From the NCBI GenBank assembly GCA_027924645.1, contig BSBN01000845.1:1054001-1118000 (forward strand): a DNA stretch of 64,000 nucleotides. The letters are read 5' to 3'. Shown here piece after piece: positions 13,640 through 24,188 of the stretch. Position 1 is the first letter of the stretch. Every line of letters begins with the position of its first letter. The notes beneath the pieces are model-generated. The model was not told the origin of the DNA, made no database searches, and saw only the letters and a list, made by a program, of their open reading frames with translations. This stretch comes from Cunninghamia lanceolata (Eukaryota > Streptophyta > Pinopsida > Cupressales > Cupressaceae). A program made the position numbers and the translations under genes.

Positions 13640-14640
13640 TTCTCAACACCTTGCTCTTCTAATGGCATTGACCAAACATGGTCATTGTGGAATCAATGAT
13701 TTGAATCCCACATACTTAGCTACATTATGTAAGTAGAAGATGGTTCTTAGACTTCCACACATTAAGTATAACATGGATTTTTGCTCCACTTGTGTTGTTG
13801 GGAAGCAACGTAGGAAGAAGTTTGAGAGTGGCTAGTCATTTTGAGCCACCAATATTCTCAACCTGGTTCACAATGATCTCTTTGGACCTTTCAAGGAATA
13901 TTTTAGTGGGAATAGATAGTTTCTTCTATTTATTGATGGTTTCTCTAGAAAAATGTGGATTTATCTAAGTGAAAAAATCCATCCCATAAAAACTCTCCAC
14001 ACAGATTAAGGGGGGAATACATGTGTATGATGAATCTCAACATTTTTGTTCCATTCAAGGCATCAAGTGGCTACTAATAATTGTTTATAATTCAAATAAA
14101 ATGGATTAGTTGAGCAAAATAATAGTATTATCCCTAAGATGACACATTGCATGTGCAATGCCATGAATATTGAGAGATAATTTTGGGCTAAAACAAGAAT
14201 CACAATAATGTATTTTCTCAATAGAGCACTAATAAAATTTTTGGATGGTGTTACCCTTGAAGAAGCTTGGTCAGGATGGAAACTGATAGTAAAGCATCTC
14301 TACATTTTTGGGAGCACATGTTATTTACACGTTCTAAAATAAAAATAGAATAAAGTTTTTACAAAAAGTATCAAGTGTACCTTTCTTGGATATAGTAAAA
14401 AATCTAAGGCCTCTAACCTACTTGATCTTATAACCCACAAGATCTAAATATTTAGAGATGTGATCTTTGAAGAAGATCTTAAACAAGAACCCACAACTAA
14501 TTTGTTGGAGGAAAATGATGCCAAGAAGGATAATAAAGAAGAACTTGAAGAAGAAGAAGAAGATGAACCCAATATTCAAAAAATGTTTGATCATGATAAA
14601 AAATTTAGGAGGAGATAATATTTAGAATACTCTTGGAGTT
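13640..14640 (+). pseudogene. Ty1/copia integrase remnant
   Basis: Readable pieces in order are the pre-integrase zinc-binding end (C-S-T-C-V-V-G-K-Q), LVHNDLFGPF, LLFIDGFSRKMWIY, a 'TLHTD-GG' active-site word (about 13998), GLVEQNN, and the C-terminal LHVLK/FLGYSKKSK segment. A stop falls right after the second catalytic Asp, and the region between is shortened. The reverse transcriptase that should follow is absent, so the ORF runs into acidic sequence and then the 3' LTR. Confidence 0.7.
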
Positions 14641-14974
14641 TCTCACTCAACTAGAATTCAAAGACCAATCTAGAAGATGTGAGAAAATATGGAGCAATAA
14701 AAAAGGCATCTCAAGAAGAGTTAAATTTAGATTTCATGAGTATGGTTGTTCAATCTTCATGAATGATCAAAAAATATAAAAGTCCATTACCACTTTATCA
14801 AAGAAAAGATTCAAAATGAAGACATACACCTTCAATATTGTTCTACTCAAAATCACCTTGTAGATAGATTCAGAAAGGCTCTATCACTTCCTAACTTTCA
14901 AAATTTGAGAGAAGGTCTAAATGTAGTGAACAATATTCATGAGTTTGATATTTAGGGGGGGTGGTGGTGGGGGT

Positions 14975-15165
14975 AATTAGAAATTGCATATCCAACTCAA
15001 GATATTATTTGTTTAATACCTAGATATTTTAGGGAGTTTGTTGTTTGGTTGTATTTGTTCATTAATTTGTTTAACTTCTATGCCTAAAATACAAACACAT
15101 AGTGTTGGATTTCTTGGTATAAATATGTCATAGCCAATGATAAATGAAATATGGTAATTCCATCG
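14975..15165 (+). repeat. 3' LTR of the Ty1/copia element
   Basis: It aligns by eye with 11631-11814, with visible divergence, and its last base is G where the 5' LTR has A. The G-rich tract at 14955-14972 just before it is the likely polypurine tract. Confidence 0.8.
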
Positions 15166-15647
15166 ATTCATAATGGTTCTAGATTGTACATTCAGACTTT
15201 GAGGCATTTGGTAGTCATTATCCCATAAGATTACCCTAATGCAATACCATCCAAGATCACCCAATGCAACATATCCATCCAAATCTAACTTAACCCATAT
15301 GTCCTTCTAAAAAAACTCACTAGTATTGGTAAATGTTAAGGTACTATGGACCTACAAATAACAATGGAAATGGACTATTTATTAACATTTTTGAAGGGTA
15401 AATATAGTAGTAATATATAACCCATTACAATTTTCTATAGAGAATTTAATTTTCACCACACACATAGAGATGGTTAGAAACAAGCTTGGACCACTTAATT
15501 AAACTATATTGAATGTTGTAATCCAGAAAGCATAGAAGTAGCTAATACATAGTGAAAATACTCTTAAATTGATGTAGATCAAGTTCTTACCAGCTTGAGG
15601 CTCCAAAATAGTCTCGAGATTGATGACATGCCATCATTTTAAAAGTT

Positions 15648-16216
15648 TGAAACATATGGGAACACCAAAGAGCATGTTAAACAAAGCATGAGTGCAAACA
15701 CAAGGTATTTCTTATTTTCAATTTTTGCATCTATCAAATATTAGTAAATTTATAGAAGTGGTAGCACTACCTCAAGAATAAGGTGAGAAGAGTAATTTAA
15801 AAAAAAGGAAGAATACTTGCATCTTTCCCATTAATGGTAAATCAACCTTTTTTAATAGGAAACTTTAAGGCTTAAACATGTATTGGATAGGGGAGAGGGA
15901 ATGGTTGAGAATTTGCAACACCTAGTAGAAAATTGTTGGGCTCTTTATTGCCAAATGACAACTAGAAGTAGTTTAGACATCTTTCCCTAGTATTCTTTTA
16001 AGAATGTTACTTGTCAATTTTTAAAGAATCAGAGAACATGTAGAAAACTAGAAAAAAATATATCCCATGAGACCAAATGACTTGCAAAGGCTTCCTAAAT
16101 TTTCTCAAGGGCACTAACTAAATATATTTTAAAATTACCTCTCCTCGGGATCAGTACATTAGAATCCTATGAAGCATGCATTTTGAATGTACATAACTAA
16201 GTGATACATTATGGAT
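15648..16216. mobile_element. Unidentified ~570-bp insertion in the pseudogene
   Basis: The pseudogene's exon 1 sequence stops at about 15647 and resumes at about 16217. The insert has no open frame, no clear terminal repeat and no evident target duplication. Confidence 0.45.
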
Positions 16217-16385
16217 GTAGGATGATGCATTTACATGATGCCATCCATAAACTAGACCCAATTGGTGTTGTACAAGCTTCAATGATGGTGTCAAGGCTTT
16301 CAAAAAACAATTGAAAGGACTTATCTAGAAGTATATATCAATTATTTGTAGATAGCATTGAAATCCCATTAAAAGTGTAAAAATG

Positions 16386-18090
16386 AAATGAGAGCAATTA
16401 TGGCTACTTGTTTATAGTGTTAGAAGCTTGTACTCATGATGATAATTGACTCAAGAATCAAATTATAATTTTATAAATGATTGTTTCTATCGGTGAATAA
16501 TAATTTTGTATGATATTGTTCGACTTCCTAATCAATCTATTTACACATAGTATGTAGAAGTTTGATATCATTCTATTTAGTCTATTAGGCTCTTGTAGAG
16601 TTGAGAAATACACAATTCACACTTTTCAAAGTATGTATTACACTCATTTTGGTGTTTTTTCCCATAGACATTATTAGGATCCATTTCAACTATTTCCAAG
16701 CCTTTAACCCCTCACAGGTGCACCAAACTACTCAACCCAAAACCACTGTACTATAACATACATATTCCTCACACTTTACAACTATATGTCCTTTAGGTCA
16801 CTAGAACTCACCTTTATTTGAATATGTGACTCCTACCAATGGTTAGTTATAACCCTAGTTTGTCTTAACTACATTTTCTCAATAGCTATCTTCTCTAAGA
16901 AACTATATAAAACTCTAATTTCTTAATTTTGAAATTCTCCTCTTGCATTCTTGCTCTCTTAGGGTTTTCTCCCACATTCCTCCAACATTCCAATACTATT
17001 TTCTGAATCTCAATTGCCAAGCCTCCATTGTTGTGGATTAGCCATTCCAAGAGACTCCATAGTCAAAACCCTTGGCACACCTTATGATCCTCATTACCCT
17101 TATTCCTACTCCATGACACCCCCTAGGTACCCATATCACATTGACCATTGCACTATATAGGCACACACCCAAACTATTTCAATAGTTTAAGGTTAAAAAA
17201 TACTAACTAGGGGTCTAACAAAACAAGCTCCCAACCCTAGCAACCATTTTTTCCCTTGATTTTGAACAAGTTATTCCAGATCTTGCAAGCACCATAGGGA
17301 ATCAAGAATTTAGGTGAACAACTTTTGAAATATGTAGAATCATGCAAGCAATGGATTCGAGTGTCTACAAAAGGCAACACCCTTGTTAGACACTAGTGCC
17401 CTTGTTGGACACTAATGATCAGGGAAGGTCACTGACACTAAGAGAAGGTCATCAATTCCTAAAAAAGTTTGCTAGTGCCCCTATTAGACATGAACATACC
17501 TATTAGGTCGTCTTCATTTGATACAGCTTCCAGACTTAATTTCACCACCAGAGCATCACCAAATCCCTCCTTTGGCCTTTTGCCACCTTCAAAACTACAT
17601 CAGATGTCAAAACATACTCCTTTATCCCTAATCTCTTTCTTTTCTAATTCTTAATCAATTTCCATCTCTTGTGTTTTCATTTACTTAACACAGATCTGAA
17701 ATTGTTTGATTTTTTTGCTATTAAAGAAAATCGGACTTAGTTAAATAGAATAGCATAGAGTAATTAAAATAATGCATCTAAACACTAGAATAGCACTTTT
17801 TTTTTTTACAGCTCTTTGAAATATAGTGTCTTTTGTGTGTAACACCGTATACTATAAAAGACATATAGAACTTTGTGTTCTCATAATAAAAAGACGGACA
17901 ATGAAAAAATCTGTACACCTATTTCGTTGCAGCCTTAGATTAACATAAAGATTTATATGCATTAAAAACATAAAATCAAAGACAATGAAGAAATGTTTAT
18001 ATTACTAGACAGATTTATCTTATATAAGAAACCTGGTTTTCATTTGCATTGTACGAAGAGACCTTGTGGTGTAAAAATTCATTATATACT
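16386..18090. other. Intergenic DNA with a possible LTR promoter
   Basis: A TATA-like CTATATAAAAC at about 16903 followed by an A/T-poor leader suggests a plus-strand LTR fragment, but no partner or ends were found. A word of about 50 bp at 17145-17200 recurs diverged at 55935-55985. The last few hundred bases are presumably the 3' UTR of the gene at 18091. No coding sequence was seen. Confidence 0.35.
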
Positions 18091-19607
18091 TCAGAATGTA
18101 ACAGAAATCATGCCTTCCTGGATGGATGCTTTTACAGCATTCAGCACTATCTGTGTTTTCCTTGAGATGGAGGGACATAGAGAATCAGGCTTTCCTCCAG
18201 AATCTTGGATTCTCATAACCAGCCTCGAGAATTCTTGAACCATCAAAGTTTCCTGAGGAAACTCTGATGTAACTATGTGCTCACTGGGCCTCGGGCCCCA
18301 AGCACCGCTCATTTCCCCATACTTGGTGTTTGTGGAAGAGAAAAATGATGCAGAGTTCTCCTCATAGGGAATCACAAAATCATGAAGACGCAGAATTCCT
18401 TTTGACCCAAGGAAACTTAAATCCACTGTCATAGGAGACTCGAGAGTGAAATGAACAATGAAAAGTTGCCACTCTCCCATCTTGCCACGAGAAAGTAGCC
18501 CACAAGATGTAATCACTCCACCTTCATTCAAAACAGGCCCGGGATGTGCAATCACACTCTGAAGCATTTCGTAATCATTATCCCATAAAATTGCCCTAAT
18601 GCAATACCATCCAATATCACCCAGTGCACCATGAGCATCCAAATCTGGCTTAACCCGGATGTCCTCTTCAAAGAACTTACCTGAACTGGCAAACGAGAAA
18701 GTACTGTGCACCTGCAAATAACCATGGAAATGCTCTGCTCTCTAGTTGCAACATTTCTTAACGGCAAAAGGAGGAGTAATCTATACCCACATCATTATTT
18801 TATTTTATTGTATTTCTAAATTGTTTTGTTTTATGGAAAGGAATTGAGGATTTAGCCCAGTGACCTGTCTCCAGCAGTGTGTAATGGACCCACATCCACA
18901 CCGCAAGTAAGTCAGGAGTCGAACAGACAACCTGGATTCCCTAAGACGACAGCCAAGACTGAATGAGCTGACTACCCAGATTTTAGAAAAGAGTGATATG
19001 CTAAAACCCAGTAGAAAATCAGCATGAAAACAAATTTATGGCATGGATTACCCAGATTTTAGAAAAGTGTGACATACTAAAATCCAGTTTAAGAAAACAA
19101 AAAATATTGTGTTAAAGCGATGAAAAGGATTGAGTACTTACCAACTTGAGATCTCCAAAGAGATCTGGATTTTGAAGAAAGGCCTTCATTTTGGGAGTTC
19201 TAGGATGGTGCATCCACATGGTGCCATCCATGAACTGGACTCCATTGTTATTACAGGCCTCTATGATAGTGTCAAGTTCTTCAACACAAAGTGCAGGGGG
19301 CTTCTCCAGAAGAATATGTTTCTTCTTGTGGGCAACCTTGACAGCCCATTCGAGGTGCAAGGATGTAGGCAGAGGAATATACACTGCATCCACACAGGGA
19401 TCATCCAAAAGCTGCTCATAGCTTCCATACGTCTTTACTTCTGGAGGTAAGCTGTTAGCAGAGGCAAAGGCCTTGGCTTTGTCAACTGATCTGCTGGCAA
19501 CAGCATACACTGAGGAACTGGGTGTCATTATAATTACTCTGGCAAGCCTTCTGGCTATGCTTGCACAGGCCTAGAATTCCAAACTGAACTACTTTCTCTT
19601 CTGCCAT
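18091..19607 (-). CDS. Gfo/Idh/MocA-family oxidoreductase, two exons, with a one-base frameshift near the start
   Basis: This is a cytosolic-type NAD(P)-dependent oxidoreductase of the plant At4g09670-like group; the true substrate is unknown. Exon 1 is 19607-19142 (donor GTAAGT) and exon 2 is 18711-18091 (acceptor TTGCAG). The joined exons read through DAVYIPLPTSLHLEWAVK, HILLEKPPAL (the conserved EKP motif), MDGTMWMHHPRT, and the C-terminal domain GALGDIGWYCIRA, ending at about 361 residues, the usual family length. Total exon length is 1087, one more than a multiple of three. The extra base is in GGCC at 19568-19571, within the Rossmann GxxGxA motif: frame one gives MAEEKVVQFGILG, the next frame gives CASIARRLARV. 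A start at 19528 (MTPSSS) would avoid the shift but lose the nucleotide-binding motif. It is either a recent pseudogene or a sequence error. The intron holds a SINE-like insertion. Confidence 0.88.
18790..18980 (-). mobile_element. tRNA-derived SINE-like insertion in the oxidoreductase intron
   Basis: On the minus strand a tRNA-like head (GGGTAGTCAGCTCATTCAG) is followed by a box-B-like GTTCGACTCC (about 18915) and ends in an A/T-rich tail. The matching intron of the pseudogene is about 190 bp shorter and appears to lack it. Target duplication was not resolved. Confidence 0.5.
18973..19090. repeat. 40-bp direct repeat, spacing 76 bp
   Basis: TACCCAGATTTTAGAAAAG at 18973 recurs at 19049 with the following 20 bases nearly the same. 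It adjoins the SINE-like insertion and may be a local duplication made around its insertion. Confidence 0.75.
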
Positions 19608-20109
19608 TTTTCCTGACCACCGAACCTTTGTGAATCTCTGTGATAGACTACGCAACTTCAATACACATTGAAGGTAAGAAGAGTTGAAGGAGCCGATGCA
19701 ATTCGTAGACAATCGATGCGTTGACTGCAACGCACCAATTGTTTACGGGATGCCTGTCTTTTCATGTGGGTTTGTGATTGAGTATAAATTTTATGTTTGA
19801 TTGTCTTGTACTCTTCTACTCTCCAAAGCATCCTAGTCCCACAAGCAATTTTATTTTTTTTGTGTTAATTTTTAATTAGTAAGTTATTATATAATATATT
19901 GAATTATTTGTGGGTACCATGTATTTTGTGGAGGAAAGAAAAGATTCTACCTATTTTAGTTTGGTACATTAATCTAATCTGCAATTGAATAATAAAACAT
20001 AATCAACGTAAATCACATCAAGATAAAATAGTGTAATTGGAACTTACCTAGAAAAATATATATATGCTTATTTAATTTGGAGTGACTAGCTAGAGTGCTT
20101 GTGGTAGTG
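19608..20109. other. Upstream region of the oxidoreductase gene
   Basis: This presumably holds the gene's 5' UTR and promoter, but I see no convincing TATA box at a usual distance. The last 100 bases run into the 3' end of the LINE. Confidence 0.35.
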
Positions 20110-22147
20110 AATTTAGAATTAGAATATGGATGTAGATCTATAATCCATCAAGTGGCTCAATCAAAGAATCTGTCGAACCATTGAAGCCAACTGCCATTAC
20201 ACACCAAGCACTGCCCACTCATTCAACAGGTTAATCACGATTTGGGAATCCGACTCATAGATAACTCTTTGCCAGCCTAAAGCATGCCCACGTTCCAAAG
20301 CATAGAGAATAGCTAAAGCCTCCATATAATTATTAGTTTGTTGTCCCTTATAGATAAAGAAGTAAAAAAGGACAACACTGGAGCTATCCCTTCCTACTCC
20401 TCCAATCCCAGCATGACCAGGATTCCCCCTGGAAGAGCCATCCGTATTAATTTTAAAAATACCAGAAGGTGGCAGGGACTACCTTCCATCTCTCTGAATC
20501 TTACTCTTAGAATGGCCCCTTTCCCTATACTAGGAAGAGCGAGAATTACCAACAACTAGACTCAAATTTTGCACCACCTGCACCTCACCAATGTCCTTGG
20601 AACTTAGCATAAAGGTCACACTTAGTTGCTAAGGTCTCTTGAAGCATACTGAGAATCCTCTACCACACCTGCTGAACCTCTATCTTCCTCCCCTAAAAAA
20701 TCCTTTGATTCATTTCTAACCACAGCTGCCACAAAATAAAAGGACCAATATTCCAAGTTACCTGTAGAAAAGAAGCCTTAGTTGGGGGCCTACCCAAACT
20801 TCTCCAAAAGTCAACCAACGAAGAAGCGTGAACACAGGCTTGCTTCCAAGCACCCCACCAAAGATGTCAAATCTCACAGGCCAAGGGACACTGAAAAAAT
20901 AAATGCGCCTGACACTCCTCACCACCGTTGCAAAGGAAGCAAATAGAAGGACCATGAAAACCCCTTTTCTATAGGTTATCCCAAGTGAGGCAATGATTAC
21001 GAGCAACCAACCAAAGGAAGTAATTATATTTTGGCCATCCAAACTTATTCCACATAAACTTCCACCAAGGGGAGTCCATCTACCCAAACTTCTGCCTATC
21101 TAACTCATGATACCCAGAGGCCACCGAATATATAACTTTCAGATTAGGACTCCTCACAAGAGAATCTCCCTCCCCTAGCGAACTGTAAACTTTGCTATCA
21201 AGAATCTTAGTTAACTCCTCCCGATCCACCAGAGAACCCCCTGGGGGCCACTTAGACAAAGCTTTCCATCTACAAACCTCCCCTTGGCCAAAACACTGAA
21301 CTGATTTAAAATGCTCCACACTACACCATCCCGCATCAAGAAAGATGTTGCACAAAGGTTGTAAGTGCGGGTACATAGCCAAGATAGGCGGGTGCCCATC
21401 CCAAGAATCATACCAAAATAGGGTTTCAGACCCCCTGTTACAAATCTAAAACAATCGCTGCTTAATTAAATTAGCTCCCCTTTTAAGAGTACTCCATATC
21501 ATAGAGCCCTTACTAGAGAGATAGATTCTTAGAACTTCAACAATTTCCACCCCCCCCAAATATTTATAGTTAAGACTCCTAGCCCAGTCTTGATCTTGGC
21601 AAGTACAACACCTCCAATACAACTTAGTAGCCAAAGCCTGAGCAGTAAGATTAGCCTATCGAAGATCAATCCCCTCTTTGTGTTTCAACCTACAAATAGA
21701 GTCCCACTTGACCAGACTTCACTTAGAAGACTCCAAAGTATTGGCCCATAAAAATTGTCTGGAAAGAGCTTCAAATTCCGTAATAAAGCTAGAGGGAGCT
21801 CCAAGAACAAAGCACTGATAAATGGGGAGAGATTGAATTATAGACTTTAATAAAATCACTCTCCTAGCTGAGGACAACCATCTGCAAGTCCAAAGAGTAA
21901 CCCACATCTGAAACTTATCTAGAATATCCTACAAAAATCTCCTAGGCAAGGAGCCAACATTAATGGGGATACCAAGATAAACAAGAGGGGGATCACCAAT
22001 CTAAAATCTAAGAATCTCTGAAATCCTATTCTGAATAAGACAAGGAGTATTAAAGAAGATGGAGTACTTGTCTTCATTAATCCTCTGCCCTGACACAACC
22101 ATATAAGTATCCAGAGCCTTCCTAAAATTAACCGCCTCATTGGCCTT
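20110..22147 (-). pseudogene. LINE (L1-type) C-terminal part: end of RT, zf-RVT and RNase H
   Basis: This is the downstream half of a LINE ORF2 on the minus strand. In coding order it has the RT stretch YMVVSGQRINEDK (about 22095), a thumb/connection region, a reverse-transcriptase zinc-binding domain (FLWLVARNHCLTWDNLRKRG and C-x2-C around 20930-21060), and a C-terminal RNase H with INTDGSSRGNPG and ALERGHALGWQ (about 20300-20450). Stops and frameshifts are frequent. Its upstream half continues at 38920-40366, beyond a 16.8 kb insertion. Confidence 0.85.
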
Positions 22148-22195
22148 GGGTAAGTGCAAGAAGATGGGGGGCCAAAAAGGGGTCTTAAGTGGCCA
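22148..22195 (+). repeat. Left terminal inverted repeat of the 16.8 kb element
   Basis: Starts GGGTAAGTGCAAGAAGATGG and includes GGGGGGCC and GGCCAC words mirrored at 38872-38919. The element at 48848-49940 has a diverged version of the same ends. Confidence 0.8.
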
Positions 22196-23023
22196 CTTTT
22201 TTTCTAAAATTAGGAAATACTGACCTTGGATGAGAAATTGAGCATAGTTACACTCAAAATTTGGAGATGCAACCAAAACAATGTTCGTAGTGCTCCAAGT
22301 CTACTTTCTAAACTACTATTTTTTTTAAATGACATAGATTAAAGGGTTCAAAAGAGAGCCACATAAATTGATGTTGTTTTTGTCAAAAAAATAACATGGC
22401 ATGTTTTGTGGATCCCTCAAAAGGTCAACTTTTTTTGGTATTTTTAAAATTGCTTCAGTGAGAAATTAGCTAATAGCATGTAGTTTATGCCTGATTTTTC
22501 TGATAATTTTTTTATGAATATTTGATTTTTTACTAATTTTCAAAGTCGACACATCCTAAAAAAATAGAATTTTGGCTATGCTACCCTTATAAATTTTGAA
22601 AACTAATTGAAAATCATTTTTTTCTTTTTTTAATATTTGTAGAATGGAGTCTAGTTTCTAAATATGTAATTTTTTTAAAATTTCAATGAATAGTTAATTT
22701 ACAATGAAAAAAAGACCAAACAGTGATTTTTTCCCAAAAATGGACACACAAACAAAAGAAATTAAAGATGAAAGGCTTAACATTGTTAAAATGTGAAAAA
22801 AATCACATCTTCAAATAGCTAAGAGAAAGCCAAACATTACCCAGATGTTCGATTTGTTTAACCTTGAAACATGTGCAAATCTGAGGGTTAGCACAAATGA
22901 AATTATGTGAAATCTTGAAGAATATGGAAAAACACGTCTGTGACTATTCAAAAGGCACTCCAAGCCTTTGGGTTGGAAATCCAAAGCAAATCCCAAGCCT
23001 AAGACTTGGGATTCCCAAAGCAA

Positions 23024-23061
23024 GACATAACGTGAGCATGTTATAACGCGCTCGCGTTATG
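23024..23061. repeat. Subterminal palindrome, left copy
   Basis: An imperfect palindrome with arms CATAACGTGAGC and GCTCGCGTTATG around TTATAACG. Related palindromes lie at 28018-28082 and 38838-38858. It could bind the transposase or form a hairpin. Confidence 0.6.
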
Positions 23062-23098
23062 TTCCCCTTAAATTTTTTTCTATTCAAGTCTATTAATC

Positions 23099-23205
23099 AT
23101 GTATGTATGTATGTATGCCTCTATGTATGTATGTATGTATGTATGTATCTATGTATGCCTATATGTATGTATGTATCTATGTATGCTTATATTTATGTAT
23201 GTATA
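23099..23205. repeat. (ATGT)n microsatellite
   Basis: Runs of ATGT broken by CTATGT and CCT variants. The long plus-strand frame rich in M-Y-V-C here is only its translation. Confidence 0.9.
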
Positions 23206-23269
23206 GTGTCGAGGGCAAAGGAGGGTAGAGATGGGAGTGGGCCAGATAGGGGAGGAGAGGGGTGGATAA

Positions 23270-24156
23270 GGATTGAGTGATTAAGGTTTAAGGTTGAGGG
23301 TTGAGCATTTAGGGATAGGATTTAGAGTTTAGGGATAAGCAATTAGAGTTTAGGACCTTGAGGGATTAGGGTTTAGGGTTGAGGCTTTAGGGATAGCGTT
23401 TAGGGTTAAGGGTTGAGGGATTAGGTTTAAGGTAGATTGTTGAGGGTAGAGGGATTAGGGATAGGGTTTAGGGTTGAGGGATTAGGGTTTAAGGTATAGT
23501 TTAGTAGTTCTTGTGGATAGAGCCAGTAAACAATGGGAGATTATTTACCTGTTTCATAACAATATACCTTCCCTAAGTGCGGGGTGGACAGCAAGAAACA
23601 TAGATGTACCCCAATGCAAATCTTTTCTCATAATGATCATCCTTCTGATTTCAACTATTAAGTACTCACTGTGGATGTACCATACGCAAAGCTTTTCTCA
23701 TAGGGTTTAAGGTATAGTGTCGAGGGTTGAGGGTTTATTGATAGTGTTTAGGGTTGAGGGATTAGGTTTTAGGGTTGATGGATTAGGGTTTAAGGTATAG
23801 TGTTGAGGGTTGAGGGTTTAGGGATAGGGTTTAGTGTTGACAGATTAGGGTTTAGAGTTGACGGATTAGAATTTAATGTCGAGGTTAGGGTTAGAGTGTC
23901 GAGGGTAGAGGGATTAGGTATAGGGTTTAGGGTTGAAGGTTTAAGGATTGAGGGTTGAGGCTTTAGGGATGAGGGTTTAAGGCTTAAGATATAGTGTCAA
24001 GTGTTGAGGGTGTAGGGATAGGGTTTAAGTTTTAAGGGTTAAGGGTTGAGGGATAGGGATTAGGGTTTAAGGTATAGTGTTGAGGTTTGATGGTTTAGGG
24101 ATAGGGTTTAGGTTTGAGGGATTAGGGTTTAGGGTTGATGAATTAGGGTTTAATGT

Positions 24157-24188
<32 letters not shown>

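Larger units (their letters stand above)
11631..15165 (+). mobile_element. Ty1/copia retrotransposon inserted in the oxidoreductase pseudogene
   Basis: Two short LTRs (11631-11814 and about 14975-15165) bracket the element, which is flanked by the 5-bp target duplication ATTCA (11626-11630 and 15166-15170). A degenerate TGGTATTAGA primer site follows the left LTR. Inside are gag and integrase remnants, a GGGGGG-rich tract near 14955 as polypurine tract, and no reverse transcriptase. It is a deletion derivative, since about 2 kb of pol is missing. Confidence 0.88.
11290..16385 (-). pseudogene. Unprocessed pseudogene copy of the oxidoreductase gene at 18.1-19.6 kb
   Basis: Three blocks match the functional-looking gene in order and strand. 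11290-11630 matches the middle of exon 2, 15166-15335 the start of exon 2, and 15580-15647 plus 16217-16385 the end of exon 1. The intron (about 15336-15579) is kept, so it is a DNA-level duplicate, not a retrocopy. It is interrupted by a Ty1/copia element (11631-15165) and an unknown insertion (about 15648-16216). The start region with the nucleotide-binding motif is missing. Many substitutions and small indels make it non-functional. Confidence 0.85.

Noticed and set aside
19112..19528. Start of the oxidoreductase at MTPSSS (19528)
   Set aside because: It would remove the nucleotide-binding strand and GxxGxA motif; the upstream ATG at 19607 gives the family's usual length.
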